DNA of 64,000 nucleotides from Pseudomonas hunanensis (lineage in GTDB: Bacteria > Pseudomonadota > Gammaproteobacteria > Pseudomonadales > Pseudomonadaceae). Positions 7,359 through 15,386 of this stretch are shown here, piece after piece. The position numbers were made by a program, and so were the translations under genes. How positions within the stretch are numbered: position 1 is the stretch's first letter; each line of letters opens with the position of its first letter. A model generated the notes under the pieces. The model was given only the letters and a program-made list of their open reading frames with translations, searched no databases and was not told the origin of the DNA. The stretch covers positions 124,001-188,000 of the forward strand of contig NZ_QJRC01000080.1 of NCBI RefSeq assembly GCF_013393325.1. Direction: 5' to 3'.

Positions 7359-7921
7359 CACGACCTCGACAGGTAAAGGGTCATGCGCAGGCGGGCATTG
7401 AGCTCGCTGTCGCCAATGCGTTTGCGTTGCAGCTCGAGGTCTTCCAGCACCAGGGTCGGCAGCTGCTTGAGCAGGCCCTTGAGGAAGCCGCGAATCTGCG
7501 GATAGCTGCCGCGCACCGGCAGCACGATCTGGTAGCGCGCCAGCTGGGTCTTGGGGTCGATGCCCAGGGCATACTCACCACGGGCCAGGCTGATGTGCTC
7601 GGCGCTGGCCAGGTGATACAGGCGCTCGATCAGCTCGCTGGCCTGGGGCTGCCCCGGCAGTTGCTGACGCAGGCTGTCCAGGGCCTGCTGTTCGGGTTTG
7701 ACGGCAATCTTCAGCTCACCCCGCTTGACCCGCCCTACCTGCACGCTGGCGTCCGCTTCGGTGGCGCGCAGTTCGCGCACGTCCTGCCATTGCGGCAGCA
7801 CCCCGGCACAGGCCACACCAATGGCCAGCAGGCCTACGGCCACCGCCGCCAGGCCGACCGGGCCGACACTGCGCAGGCGCTCCTGGAGGATCAGGCTGTT
7901 CAGCGATTCAAGGGCGCGCAT
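7358..7921 (-). CDS. PilO-like inner-membrane assembly protein
   Basis: 187 residues starting MRALESLNSLIL. One transmembrane helix (~18-42), a coiled-coil stretch and a ferredoxin-like C-domain with YHLASAEHISL, YQIVLPVRGSYPQIRGFLKGLL and LVLEDLELQRK, all typical of PilO/GspM. In type IV pili it pairs with PilN as an inner-membrane dimer below the secretin. It overlaps the pilN-like gene by 14 bp. Confidence 0.8.
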   Translation of the reverse strand: MRALESLNSLILQERLRSVGPVGLAAVAVGLLAIGVACAGVLPQWQDVRELRATEADASVQVGRVKRGELKIAVKPEQQALDSLRQQLPGQPQASELIERLYHLASAEHISLARGEYALGIDPKTQLARYQIVLPVRGSYPQIRGFLKGLLKQLPTLVLEDLELQRKRIGDSELNARLRMTLYLSRS

Positions 7922-8450
7922 GGCCGGTCTCCCAAGTGGCGGTGAGGGTGAAGCGCACGGGGTGCTCAGGCTGTGCGGCCAGCACCTCGTGGTTGAGCAG
8001 CGATACATCGCTTAGCTCGTCACTGGCTTCCAGGCGCTGGTGGTACTGCAGCATCGCTTCGAGGTTGCGTGCCTCGGCGGCAATGCGCACCTGGCCCTTG
8101 CGTGCATCCGGGGTCAGGCCAAGCAACGCGACATCGTCCTGGGGCATGGCTTCGAGCATGGCGAACAGCTGCTGCCAGGGGCGTTGCAGTTGCTGCGACA
8201 CACTGCGCATCTGTGCCAGACGCTCGGCTTGCTCGCGGCTGGCAGCGCTGTTTTGTGGCGCTACGGTGGCCGGACGGCGGCCCAGTTGCAGCTCAAGGCT
8301 GTGCACGCTGGCCTCCAGGTCGACCTGCTCGGCCTGCAAGCTGTGTTGCAGCAGCACCAGGCCTACGACCACGGCGCTGCCCAGAGCAAGCAGCGACCAG
8401 GCCAAAGGGCTGGTGCGCCGGGGCTGGAATTCCAGGTCGAGGCGGCGCAT
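7908..8450 (-). CDS. PilN-like inner-membrane assembly protein
   Basis: 180 residues starting MRRLDLEFQPRR, the usual PilN opening (short cytoplasmic tail for PilM binding, then a transmembrane helix SLLALGSAVVVGLVLL). A coiled coil and a C-terminal domain with LAQMRSVSQQLQRPWQQLF follow. The pattern matches PilN/GspL-C. The start at 8450 lies 1 bp from the pilM-like stop; longer upstream frames lack these features. Confidence 0.78.
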   Translation of the reverse strand: MRRLDLEFQPRRTSPLAWSLLALGSAVVVGLVLLQHSLQAEQVDLEASVHSLELQLGRRPATVAPQNSAASREQAERLAQMRSVSQQLQRPWQQLFAMLEAMPQDDVALLGLTPDARKGQVRIAAEARNLEAMLQYHQRLEASDELSDVSLLNHEVLAAQPEHPVRFTLTATWETGHARP

Positions 8451-8451
8451 G

Positions 8452-9231
8452 TCAGGCCACCGCCCGCCACATGGCGCACAGCGGGTCGGCTTCGCTGGCC
8501 GGCTGGCACAGCTGCACCGCCGCCAGTTGCGGCACGTCGCCCCGGCCTGGGGCATGCAGGTAAACCCGTGGCAGGTGCTCGCCGTACAGCTCGCAAGTGC
8601 GCTCGATCAGCGCTTGCAGGGCCTGGTCGCTGTCGGCACAACCTTGCGCCAGCACTTGCTGCCAGGCCCCACCTGCAGCCAGCAGCAGCACGCTGCGGCG
8701 CGGTTCGGCCAGCACGAACAGGAAGTCGCCTTGCTCCAGCTGCGGCGAGCAACGGTTGTAGGCGGCCATCAGGTACGGCTGCACCGAACGCAGGTTCAGG
8801 CGGCTTTCCCGGCCCAGCGCCTGAAGCCGTTGCAGCAGGGCTTCGGGCAGCGCCGTGGCGATGCGGGCAGCACCGGCAGGCTCAGGCGACAGCACGATGC
8901 GCCAGTCGTCCAAGGGCTGCCCGTAGAGGTTTTCGAAGCAGGCCCGGGCATAGGCATCCAGTTCGCGGGGGTGGCCGATGGCATCGCTCCAGGGCACCAG
9001 GCAGAAGCGGCTGTAGCGGGCCGACAGCAATACCCGCAACTGGGCGCCACGTACGGCATGCTCGGCCAGCAGCGCGGCCAGTGCATCGACGGCGGCTGCC
9101 CAGGCCGGTTGGGCGGCATCGCAGCTGAACTCACGGCTACCCAGCCATTGGTGGTGGTTATTGTGCCAGCGACCCAGGCCGACACCCTCGGCGCCCAATA
9201 CAGCGCAGAAACGATCAGATGAATGTGACAC
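8452..9231 (-). CDS. PilM/GspL-like cytoplasmic protein
   Basis: 259 residues from a GTG start (VSHSSDRFCAVLG), overlapping gspE by 17 bp. It has an actin-like style: GVGLGRW, VRGAQLRVLLSARYSRFCLVPW, RSVQPYLMAAYNR. PilM and the N-part of GspL share this fold and couple the ATPase to the membrane complex. No membrane segment is seen, so the GspL role is split over this gene and the PilN-like gene, as in type IV pili. Divergent; moderate confidence. Confidence 0.65.
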   Translation of the reverse strand: MSHSSDRFCAVLGAEGVGLGRWHNNHHQWLGSREFSCDAAQPAWAAAVDALAALLAEHAVRGAQLRVLLSARYSRFCLVPWSDAIGHPRELDAYARACFENLYGQPLDDWRIVLSPEPAGAARIATALPEALLQRLQALGRESRLNLRSVQPYLMAAYNRCSPQLEQGDFLFVLAEPRRSVLLLAAGGAWQQVLAQGCADSDQALQALIERTCELYGEHLPRVYLHAPGRGDVPQLAAVQLCQPASEADPLCAMWRAVA

Positions 9232-10888
9232 GGTTGATCTCCTCAAGGGTGGTACGGCCATCGCGGACCAGGTCCAGGGCCGAGGCCCGCAGCAGGCGCA
9301 GGCCGCGCTGGCAGGCAAGCGTCTTGATTTGCGCCAGGGGGCGGCGCTCCACGATCATTTGCCGCAGGTCGTCGTCCAGGTGCAGCAGTTCGGCAATGGC
9401 GCTGCGGCCGCGGTAGCCACTGCCCCGGCATTGGCCGCAGCCCTGGGCGCGCACGAAGGTCCAACCGGCTACGGCCTCGCGGGTCAGGCCCGAGCCATAC
9501 AGGGTGTCGTCATCGTGTTCGCAGGCCGTGGCGCAGTGCGGGCAGGCCAGGCGAATCAAGCGCTGGGCCAGCACTGCATTGAGCGCGGAAACGAAGCTGT
9601 AGGGGTCGACCTGCATCTGGCTGAAGCGGCCGATCACGTCGAATACGTTGTTGGCGTGGATGGTGGTGAACACCAGGTGGCCGGTGAGCGCCGACTGCAC
9701 GGCAATCTGGGCGGTGTCGGGGTCGCGGATTTCGCCAACCAGGATCTTGTCCGGGTCATGGCGCAGGATCGAGCGCAGGCCACGGGCGAAGGTCAGGCCC
9801 TTCTTCTCGTTGACCGGGATCTGCAGCACGCCGGGCAGTTGGTACTCGACCGGGTCTTCGATGGTGATGATCTTGTCCACGCCGTGGTTGATCTCGCTGA
9901 TCATGGCGTACAGGGTGGTGGTCTTGCCGCTGCCGGTGGGGCCGGTCACCAGGATCATGCCGTAAGGTTCGGCGGCCAGCCGGCGCAGGGCGCGCAGGGT
10001 TTCGTCGGCAAAGCCCAGGGCTTGCAACTGCACGCCGCTGACCCGGTCGGACAAGTCCTGCTTGTCGAGCACCCGCAGTACGGCGTCCTCACCGAAGATG
10101 CTGGGCATGATCGACACCCGAAAGTCGATTTGCCGATCGCCCACGGCGACCTTGAAGCGCCCGTCCTGAGGTACGCGCTTTTCGCCGATGTCCAGCTCGG
10201 CCATGACCTTGATCCGCGAAATCACCTGGTCGGCAAAGGCGCTGCCGCTGGCTTTGCCGGCACCGTTGAGCACGCCGTCGATACGGTACTTGATGGTCAG
10301 GCCCTGGCCGGTCATGCCCAGGTGGATGTCGCTGGCGTGCAGCTTGAGCGCATCGTACAGGGTGGAGTTGACCAGTTTGACCACGCGGCTTTGGTCTTCG
10401 CTGATACTGGCCAGTGACAGGCGTTGCAGCGGGTCGCTTTCGCTGCTGGCCTCGGGGTCGTGGTCCAGGGCATCGACTGCATGGAAGCTTTCTTCGTGCC
10501 GGGCCAGAAAGGTGGCCAGTTCGGCGGCGTGGGCCAGGTACAGCGGCGCGCCTTGCAGCACATCGTCGATCCAGGCCAGGCGGGTGTGGTCGAAGGGGTC
10601 GGCGAACACGCCCAGCAACTGGCCGTTTTGCTCGATCAGCACGAATTCGCGCTTCAGGCACTGGGCCAGGGACACCTTGTCGAAGCGTGGGTTGCTGGCC
10701 AGCAGGGTGTGGCTGTCCAGTACCGGGTAGTGCAGGGTCAGGCCCAGGCGGCGGGTGAAGGTATCGGGGGTGTCGCAGGCCAGGCGTTCCAGGCAATTGA
10801 GCAGGCGCTCATCACTGGCTTGCAGGCGGGCTTGGGCCAACAGGTCGCGGGGGTAGGCTGATACTGCTGCATCGAATGCTTCTGACAT
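9215..10888 (-). CDS. gspE: Secretion ATPase, GspE/PilB family
   Basis: 557 residues. An N-terminal GspE-N region (~1-150) is followed by the ATPase core: HASDIHLG, Walker A GPTGSGKTT (~316), Asp box ITIEDPVEYQLPG, Walker B ILVGEIRD and His box TGHLVFTTIHANN. A CPHC...CGQC four-cysteine zinc site lies near residues 450-490. It powers pseudopilus assembly. The GB-1-type cluster is reported to hold an xcpR homologue, consistent with this. The platform partner GspF is absent here; in GB-1 an xcpS homologue (xcmS) sits with xcmT1 elsewhere. Confidence 0.95.
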   Translation of the reverse strand: MSEAFDAAVSAYPRDLLAQARLQASDERLLNCLERLACDTPDTFTRRLGLTLHYPVLDSHTLLASNPRFDKVSLAQCLKREFVLIEQNGQLLGVFADPFDHTRLAWIDDVLQGAPLYLAHAAELATFLARHEESFHAVDALDHDPEASSESDPLQRLSLASISEDQSRVVKLVNSTLYDALKLHASDIHLGMTGQGLTIKYRIDGVLNGAGKASGSAFADQVISRIKVMAELDIGEKRVPQDGRFKVAVGDRQIDFRVSIMPSIFGEDAVLRVLDKQDLSDRVSGVQLQALGFADETLRALRRLAAEPYGMILVTGPTGSGKTTTLYAMISEINHGVDKIITIEDPVEYQLPGVLQIPVNEKKGLTFARGLRSILRHDPDKILVGEIRDPDTAQIAVQSALTGHLVFTTIHANNVFDVIGRFSQMQVDPYSFVSALNAVLAQRLIRLACPHCATACEHDDDTLYGSGLTREAVAGWTFVRAQGCGQCRGSGYRGRSAIAELLHLDDDLRQMIVERRPLAQIKTLACQRGLRLLRASALDLVRDGRTTLEEINRVTFI

Positions 10889-10948
10889 GGCCTGCGACTC
10901 CGCTCAGGGGCGCGTCGCAGGCTGGCTCGGCCAGGGGTGCGGGCGCCG

Positions 10949-11482
10949 CTATTCCCCTGTGAGCAGTTGATCGTCGTCGGGCCCTGGCGGCTTGACGCCA
11001 TTACGGCGGCGGTCGGCCAATACCCAGCTTCCATCGTACAACTGCAGGGGGAACGATTCGTTCCTGTTCTGGCGTCGTTCGACGAACCCTTCTGCCGGGT
11101 TGTCCGTGGCCCTGCGCCGGCGCTCGATGCCCATCAGGTCGAAGATTGCACGGGCCAGTTCCACCAGTGGGAACGGCTTGAACAGGACATGACTCACACC
11201 CAGTTCGGCGGCCCGCTCACGCACCTCGACGGTGGGATGGGCGGTAATCAGCACGAAGTGGCATTGCCTGTTCTTGCGTACAGCCTCCAGAACCTGAAAA
11301 CCCTCCATGTCGGGCAAGCGGTAATCCAGCACAACTACTTGCGGTGCCAGGCTTTCAGCCTGTTCGATACCACTGGCACCGTCGTGGGCAACATGAACTT
11401 CCAGGCCTTGCGCCTGCAGGTACGCTTGCAGGTTCTGCGCAAGAGTCTGTTCGTCATCGACTACCAATACTCTGTTCACCAA
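10949..11482 (-). CDS. Single-domain response regulator
   Basis: 177 residues. A full receiver domain (1-~120) with acidic pair DDE (9-11), phospho-Asp in VVVLDYRLPDMEG, Thr in LITAHPT and Lys in LFKPFP. The last ~55 residues are basic and polar (IERRRRATDNPAE, ERRQNRNESFPLQLYDG) with no DNA-binding domain. As the first gene of the xcm operon, 60 bp before gspE, it may regulate assembly or polar activity of the machine by protein contact, or feed back on the sigma-54 activator. Role is inference. Confidence 0.85.
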   Translation of the reverse strand: MVNRVLVVDDEQTLAQNLQAYLQAQGLEVHVAHDGASGIEQAESLAPQVVVLDYRLPDMEGFQVLEAVRKNRQCHFVLITAHPTVEVRERAAELGVSHVLFKPFPLVELARAIFDLMGIERRRRATDNPAEGFVERRQNRNESFPLQLYDGSWVLADRRRNGVKPPGPDDDQLLTGE

Positions 11483-11543
11483 GGTCGACTCCTAAAAACT
11501 GCCCGGTTACCCGGTCTGCGAAGTGCGCCCTTAACAAGGCTTG

Positions 11544-11559
11544 AGCAGGCTTCGTGCCA
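11544..11559 (-). promoter_or_regulatory. Sigma-54 promoter of the xcm/csg operon
   Basis: The minus strand reads TGGCACG-N4-CTGCT, with GG (-24) and GC (-12) at the required spacing; only one core base differs from TGGCACG-N4-TTGCW. It lies about 65 bp before the response-regulator start. Two palindromes at 11654-11672 and 11698-11716 are at activator distance. Confidence 0.75.
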
Positions 11560-11653
11560 GGCGTGAATAGTCATGTTGCACCGCTGTAAGTCACTGATTT
11601 GCCAAGGGTGCCGGCCAGCACCCGAAATACGCTGAGCACGCGCACCCAACCGG

Positions 11654-11716
11654 TTCCCCACAAGCGGGGGAAATGATGGCACATTGCCAAACCTTAATTC
11701 CCCAGCATTGGGGGAA
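11654..11716. promoter_or_regulatory. Paired palindromic activator sites
   Basis: Two copies of TTCCCC-N6-GGGGGAA, at 11654-11672 and 11698-11716, 44 bp apart start to start (about four helical turns). They lie upstream of the sigma-54 promoter at 11544-11559, as enhancer sites for a sigma-54 activator would. A related sequence precedes the multicopper-oxidase promoter (23341-23359). Confidence 0.65.
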
Positions 11717-11731
11717 ACGCCATCGTGGGCC

Positions 11732-12373
11732 TCAGTCGGCGATCTCCACTTTAGCGGATTCGCGCAAACGTTGGCGCACGGATTGGCGCGCCTGCGCCTC
11801 GCGTTGACCGATGAGCGTAGCCCTGGCCAAGACCAGGCCCTGTTCGCGTATGACCGAAGGGTTATCACTTTGGTTCTGCGCTCCTTGCAGTCTTTCTTTG
11901 TTGGCATCATAGAATGCCTCCACTTCGCCCTGGCTCGGCGCGTCGACTGCGCTGAGCTGGGCATACACCTGCTGGGCTGCCATGTCCTGCCGGGTGTATT
12001 CAGTGTACTGTGCCCTATCGAAGCCTGCCTCTGCCAGCCGCCGTTCGAAAACCGCCGGGCTGCCAAAGGCTGCTTCCACTTCACCGACGTGCGCCGACAC
12101 CCGTTCATCGCTGACGGCAATGCCTTGGCGTTGCGCTTCCTGCCACAACAGCTCCTTGTCGATCAGTTCGTCCAGCGCCTGGTCACGCAGGCGCTTGTAC
12201 AGGCCTGGGTTGCGGATACTGGTCACCGCACGGCCCTGGGCGTCCAGGTACTCGCTGAAGTAGCGCTCCAGGCGCAACAGCTCGATCTCCACACCATTGA
12301 CCCGCGCCGCCGGCACATCGGCCCAGCTCGCCCTGGCCAGCACCAGCAACAGGCACAACAATACGATACGCAT
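11732..12373 (-). CDS. SurA-like periplasmic chaperone without a clear PPIase domain
   Basis: 213 residues. A signal peptide (MRIVLLCLLLVLARASWA) precedes a SurA-N-like helical region: VNGVEIELLRLERYF, LRDQALDELIDKELLWQEAQRQGI and DERVSAHVGEVEAAF. The C-terminus is helical and charged, and I do not see a complete parvulin domain, so it probably acts as a holdase. As the last gene of the multicopper-oxidase operon it likely keeps the giant oxidase or another client competent for copper loading or export (inference). Confidence 0.7.
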   Translation of the reverse strand: MRIVLLCLLLVLARASWADVPAARVNGVEIELLRLERYFSEYLDAQGRAVTSIRNPGLYKRLRDQALDELIDKELLWQEAQRQGIAVSDERVSAHVGEVEAAFGSPAVFERRLAEAGFDRAQYTEYTRQDMAAQQVYAQLSAVDAPSQGEVEAFYDANKERLQGAQNQSDNPSVIREQGLVLARATLIGQREAQARQSVRQRLRESAKVEIAD

Positions 12374-12385
12374 GGCAACCTCCGC

Positions 12386-14062
12386 TCAGGGGGTGTCCGG
12401 CACAGGCCGGTACGGTGTGACCGCAGTAAAGCGTGGCCCCGGCAGGGCCACCGCCACCACATGGGCCCCGGCCATGCCCTGGCGGCGGCCGGGGCCGAAG
12501 CCCAGCGCCGGGGTCAGGCCGGTAGGCACATCGTGCAGGCCTTCCAGCGCAGCAATCAGCTGCTCGCGGCTGGCATCACGGCCAATCTGTTTCAGCGCTT
12601 CACTCAACAGCTGCAACGCGCACAACGTGTTGACCTGCAACGACGCCTGGCGTGGGTCCAGGCCCTGGCGCTGCTGCAGCCCGGCGAGGGTTGCTAGGCC
12701 TTGCTCGGTCCAATCCTCCGGCACGTAGGGGTAGGCCAGAAACAGCCGTTGCGACCACTGCTCGGGCACGCGTGCCACCGCACCGGCCACTTGGCTGGAA
12801 GCGGCGAACAGATAAGGCTGGCGGCCCACCGCCTGCAACGCCGCCGCCAACTCGGCGAAGGCCTGGGCGCGGCCAAGGAAGACGATGCCCTGCCCGTCCA
12901 CCGCCTGGCCGGCGAACGCCTGGATGGCCGGTGGTGCCCAGCCTTGCTGCAGCAAACGCTCGCGCACCTGCTCGGCCAACGCGGCCTGTTCGTTGCCGGC
13001 ATACACCACGCGCAGCTCATCCGCGGCCAGCCCCAGCGTTGTACGGGCATGGCCTGCCAGGCTCAGCAGTTGCTCGGGCAGGCCGGGTAGCGGGTCGAAG
13101 ATTTGTGCGCTGCCGCCGCTGCGTGGGGTGCTGCCAATCAGCGGTACGTTCTGTGGCGCCAACAAGGTCGTCAGGCGCTGGTCGAGCATCGGTGCCAATG
13201 GCGTGACCAGGGCGAACACCCGCTCTTGCTCCAGCAACTGGTGCAAGGCGCGTTCGGCGCTGGCGGGATCGAAACCTGGGTCAAGCACTACCAGTTCCAA
13301 GCGCCGGCCGTGGATGCCGCCTTGCTGGTTGAGCTGCGCCAGGCCATCTTCCAGCACGGCCTGTATCACTTGCCCGGCTTCGGCCAGCGGGCCGCTCGCG
13401 GGCAGCAAGGTGCCCAGGCGCAGCACACCCTCCTCCACACCTGGGTCGCGTTCCTGGGCTAGCCGCTTCAGATAGGCGGTGAGGTTGCGCTGGTCGGCCA
13501 GGGTCAGTTCGAAGCGTGGCATGGCCGGGTCCAGGCGGTTGCCTGCCGGGTCGACGCCATGCTGGATGGCGCGGGCCAGGCTGCTGTCGGTATAGGCAGG
13601 GTAGCTGCGGCCGTTGGCCTCGCGTGTGCCCTGGCCGAGTGCCAGGCGTTGCCAGTCGAGGCTGGGCGGGCGCACACCGCCTTCGGCGCGGCCACGGCCG
13701 TCGTTGCCATGGCAGCTGGCGCAGGGCAGTACGCTGGCGGGCACCGCCATATCGCTGGCGCCGACCCGCGCTTGCAGCTGGGCGTCGCTGCTGGAGACGC
13801 CTTCGCGGTACAGGCGTTTGCCGGCTTGCTCGTGGTCGGTGAGGTCCAGTGCAGAGGCAAAAGGCGACATGCCCAGCAAGCATGCCAAGCAGATCGCAAG
13901 CCCTGTGGGAGCGGCCTTGCGTCGCAAAAGGAGCGCGCAACGCTCCCCACTTTCGGGGTCAAGGCTGCCAGTGCTGGGGCTGCTGCACAGCCCTTTCGCG
14001 ACGCAATGCCGCTCCCACAAAGGCTGCCCCCTCAGAGGTTGATTCCACAGGGATCGCACCAT
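12386..14062 (-). CDS. Cytochrome c fused to a periplasmic ligand-binding domain
   Basis: About 558 residues. After the export signal comes a mono-haem cytochrome c domain with CASCHGNDGRG and a downstream Met ligand candidate (DPAMPRF), then from ~residue 215 a type I periplasmic-binding fold (LRLGTLLPASGPLAEAG, GGIHGRRLELVVLDPGFDP, LIGSTPRSGG) of the branched-chain amino acid binding class. The signal peptide core is GLAICLACLLGMSPFASA. The segment in front of it is encoded by a REP pair (13904-14019). Possible starts are GTG 14071 (overlaps the SCO stop), ATG 14062, or TTG 13927 inside the REP, which gives the neatest signal peptide. Electron transfer or ligand sensing for the oxidase is inferred. 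Confidence 0.75.
   Translation of the reverse strand: MVRSLWNQPLRGQPLWERHCVAKGLCSSPSTGSLDPESGERCALLLRRKAAPTGLAICLACLLGMSPFASALDLTDHEQAGKRLYREGVSSSDAQLQARVGASDMAVPASVLPCASCHGNDGRGRAEGGVRPPSLDWQRLALGQGTREANGRSYPAYTDSSLARAIQHGVDPAGNRLDPAMPRFELTLADQRNLTAYLKRLAQERDPGVEEGVLRLGTLLPASGPLAEAGQVIQAVLEDGLAQLNQQGGIHGRRLELVVLDPGFDPASAERALHQLLEQERVFALVTPLAPMLDQRLTTLLAPQNVPLIGSTPRSGGSAQIFDPLPGLPEQLLSLAGHARTTLGLAADELRVVYAGNEQAALAEQVRERLLQQGWAPPAIQAFAGQAVDGQGIVFLGRAQAFAELAAALQAVGRQPYLFAASSQVAGAVARVPEQWSQRLFLAYPYVPEDWTEQGLATLAGLQQRQGLDPRQASLQVNTLCALQLLSEALKQIGRDASREQLIAALEGLHDVPTGLTPALGFGPGRRQGMAGAHVVAVALPGPRFTAVTPYRPVPDTP
13904..14019. repeat. REP pair inside the 5' end of a gene
   Basis: An inverted REP pair (TGTGGGAGCGGCC at 13904-13916, inverted partner ending TCCCACA at 14019) lies within the open frame of the cytochrome/binding-protein fusion, between the upstream-coupled start and the signal-peptide core. 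The frame stays open through both elements. Confidence 0.75.
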
Positions 14063-14067
14063 GGCAA

Positions 14068-14733
14068 TCACCGGCCTGCCAGTGGCTGAGCCAACAGCTG
14101 CATGCGCTGGGCAATCGCCGCCGGTGGCGCATCCGGGCGGATCTTGCTCCAGCGTTTGCCGGCCACGTCACCGGCAATCAGCTGAGTCGAATGCTGCTCA
14201 GGGCTGGGCAGGAACTGCCCTATACGCCCCAGCACCAGGTCGACATTGGCCTTGTCGCCGGTCAAGAACAGCCAGTTCGGCCCATCCACGCCCTGCTTCT
14301 CGGCGAACGCCTTCAATGCCTGCGGGGTGTCGTTCAGCGGGTCACTGCTGATCGACACGAAAGTCACCTGGCTGGCCAGCTGCGGCCCCATCGCTTCGCG
14401 CACTTCACGCAACTTGCGGGTAATCAGCGGACACGCGTCGGTGCAGTGGGTGAAGATCACGTTAAGCATCACCACCTTGTCCTTGAGCACGTCGCTGTAA
14501 AAGCGCAGCTCGCGGCCATTCTGGTCCTTCAACACCGTGTCGGTGAACCAGGTCTGGGCATCACGGGTGCCGCCACCACTGGTCATCGCCTGCGGCGCCG
14601 GCTGCGGCTCGGGGGCCTGTGGCGCATGGCCTTCGTGGGCGAAGGCCACCGAGGCCAGAATCCACAGGCAACCACCCAGCACCAGCCAGTCGAACCCGCG
14701 CATGCTTGCGCGGCGGGAGCTTGCAGTGCTCAT
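14068..14733 (-). CDS. SCO1/SenC-family copper chaperone (second copy)
   Basis: 221 residues with an N-terminal membrane anchor or signal (GFDWLVLGGCLWILASVAFA). Thioredoxin-like fold with the copper-binding CxxxC as THCTDACP (~100), the conserved FVSISSDPLND, and the third ligand His in EQHSTQLI. SCO proteins deliver copper to CuA of cytochrome oxidase or to other cuproenzymes. Here the neighbour is a giant copper oxidase, the likely client. It overlaps the first SCO gene by 4 bp. Confidence 0.9.
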   Translation of the reverse strand: MSTASSRRASMRGFDWLVLGGCLWILASVAFAHEGHAPQAPEPQPAPQAMTSGGGTRDAQTWFTDTVLKDQNGRELRFYSDVLKDKVVMLNVIFTHCTDACPLITRKLREVREAMGPQLASQVTFVSISSDPLNDTPQALKAFAEKQGVDGPNWLFLTGDKANVDLVLGRIGQFLPSPEQHSTQLIAGDVAGKRWSKIRPDAPPAAIAQRMQLLAQPLAGR

Positions 14734-15386
14734 GGTTGCACCTCGTGATGGTCGGCAATGGCAGTGCTCTTGGCATGCACTCGCCGGGCGCTGAGGCGGT
14801 TGATCTCTTCGATCAGTACCGCCGGGTCGGTGAAGCCGTAGTAACGTGTCCAGTGCCCACTGCGCCCGTCACCCACCAGAATCAGCGGCGGGTGCTGGCT
14901 GAGGTCGGCACTGAAGCTACCCAGGCCCTTGAGGGTCTCGGTGACGGCGTACGGGGTGCCGGTCAGCCAGCTCCAGCCCGGCCCCTTCTGGAAGGCCTTG
15001 GCGTAGTCTTGCAGGCGCTTGGCATCGTCACGCTGAGGGTCGACGCTGATCGACACCATGTGGATCTCCTCGCCTACCCGGCCACCCAGCTGCTGCTGGA
15101 CCTTGCCCATGATCGACGACACCACCGGGCACACTGTGGTGCAACTGGTGTAGATGAAACCCATGACCACCAGGTGGTCGCTTACCAGGTCTTTCTCCAG
15201 GCGTACCGGCATGCCGTCTTGGTTCAAGAGCGAAACATCGGCAAAGCGCACGCTGGTCTTTTCCTGGCGAGCCGCTGGCGGTTGCGTGCCATGGCCGTCA
15301 TGGTCGTGACCGGCGTGGGCAAGGGCCAGGTTGCTGGCAAACGCCAGGCTCAGGGCCAACAGTGTGAAAGCATGCTTGGCGTTCAT
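14730..15386 (-). CDS. SCO1/SenC-family copper chaperone (first copy)
   Basis: 218 residues. Signal peptide, then a metal-binding-looking tail HAGHDHDGHG right after cleavage. Copper motif TSCTTVCP, the SISVDPQRDD strand, and His in SQHPPLILVGDG. The two SCO genes are only distantly alike, so they are not a recent duplication and may load different copper sites. ATGA coupling with the propeller gene upstream. Confidence 0.9.
   Translation of the reverse strand: MNAKHAFTLLALSLAFASNLALAHAGHDHDGHGTQPPAARQEKTSVRFADVSLLNQDGMPVRLEKDLVSDHLVVMGFIYTSCTTVCPVVSSIMGKVQQQLGGRVGEEIHMVSISVDPQRDDAKRLQDYAKAFQKGPGWSWLTGTPYAVTETLKGLGSFSADLSQHPPLILVGDGRSGHWTRYYGFTDPAVLIEEINRLSARRVHAKSTAIADHHEVQP

Noticed and set aside
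11677..11688. TGGCACATTGCC as a second sigma-54 site
   Set aside because: GG and GC elements are only 1 bp apart beyond the core instead of the needed spacing, so it cannot be a -24/-12 promoter.
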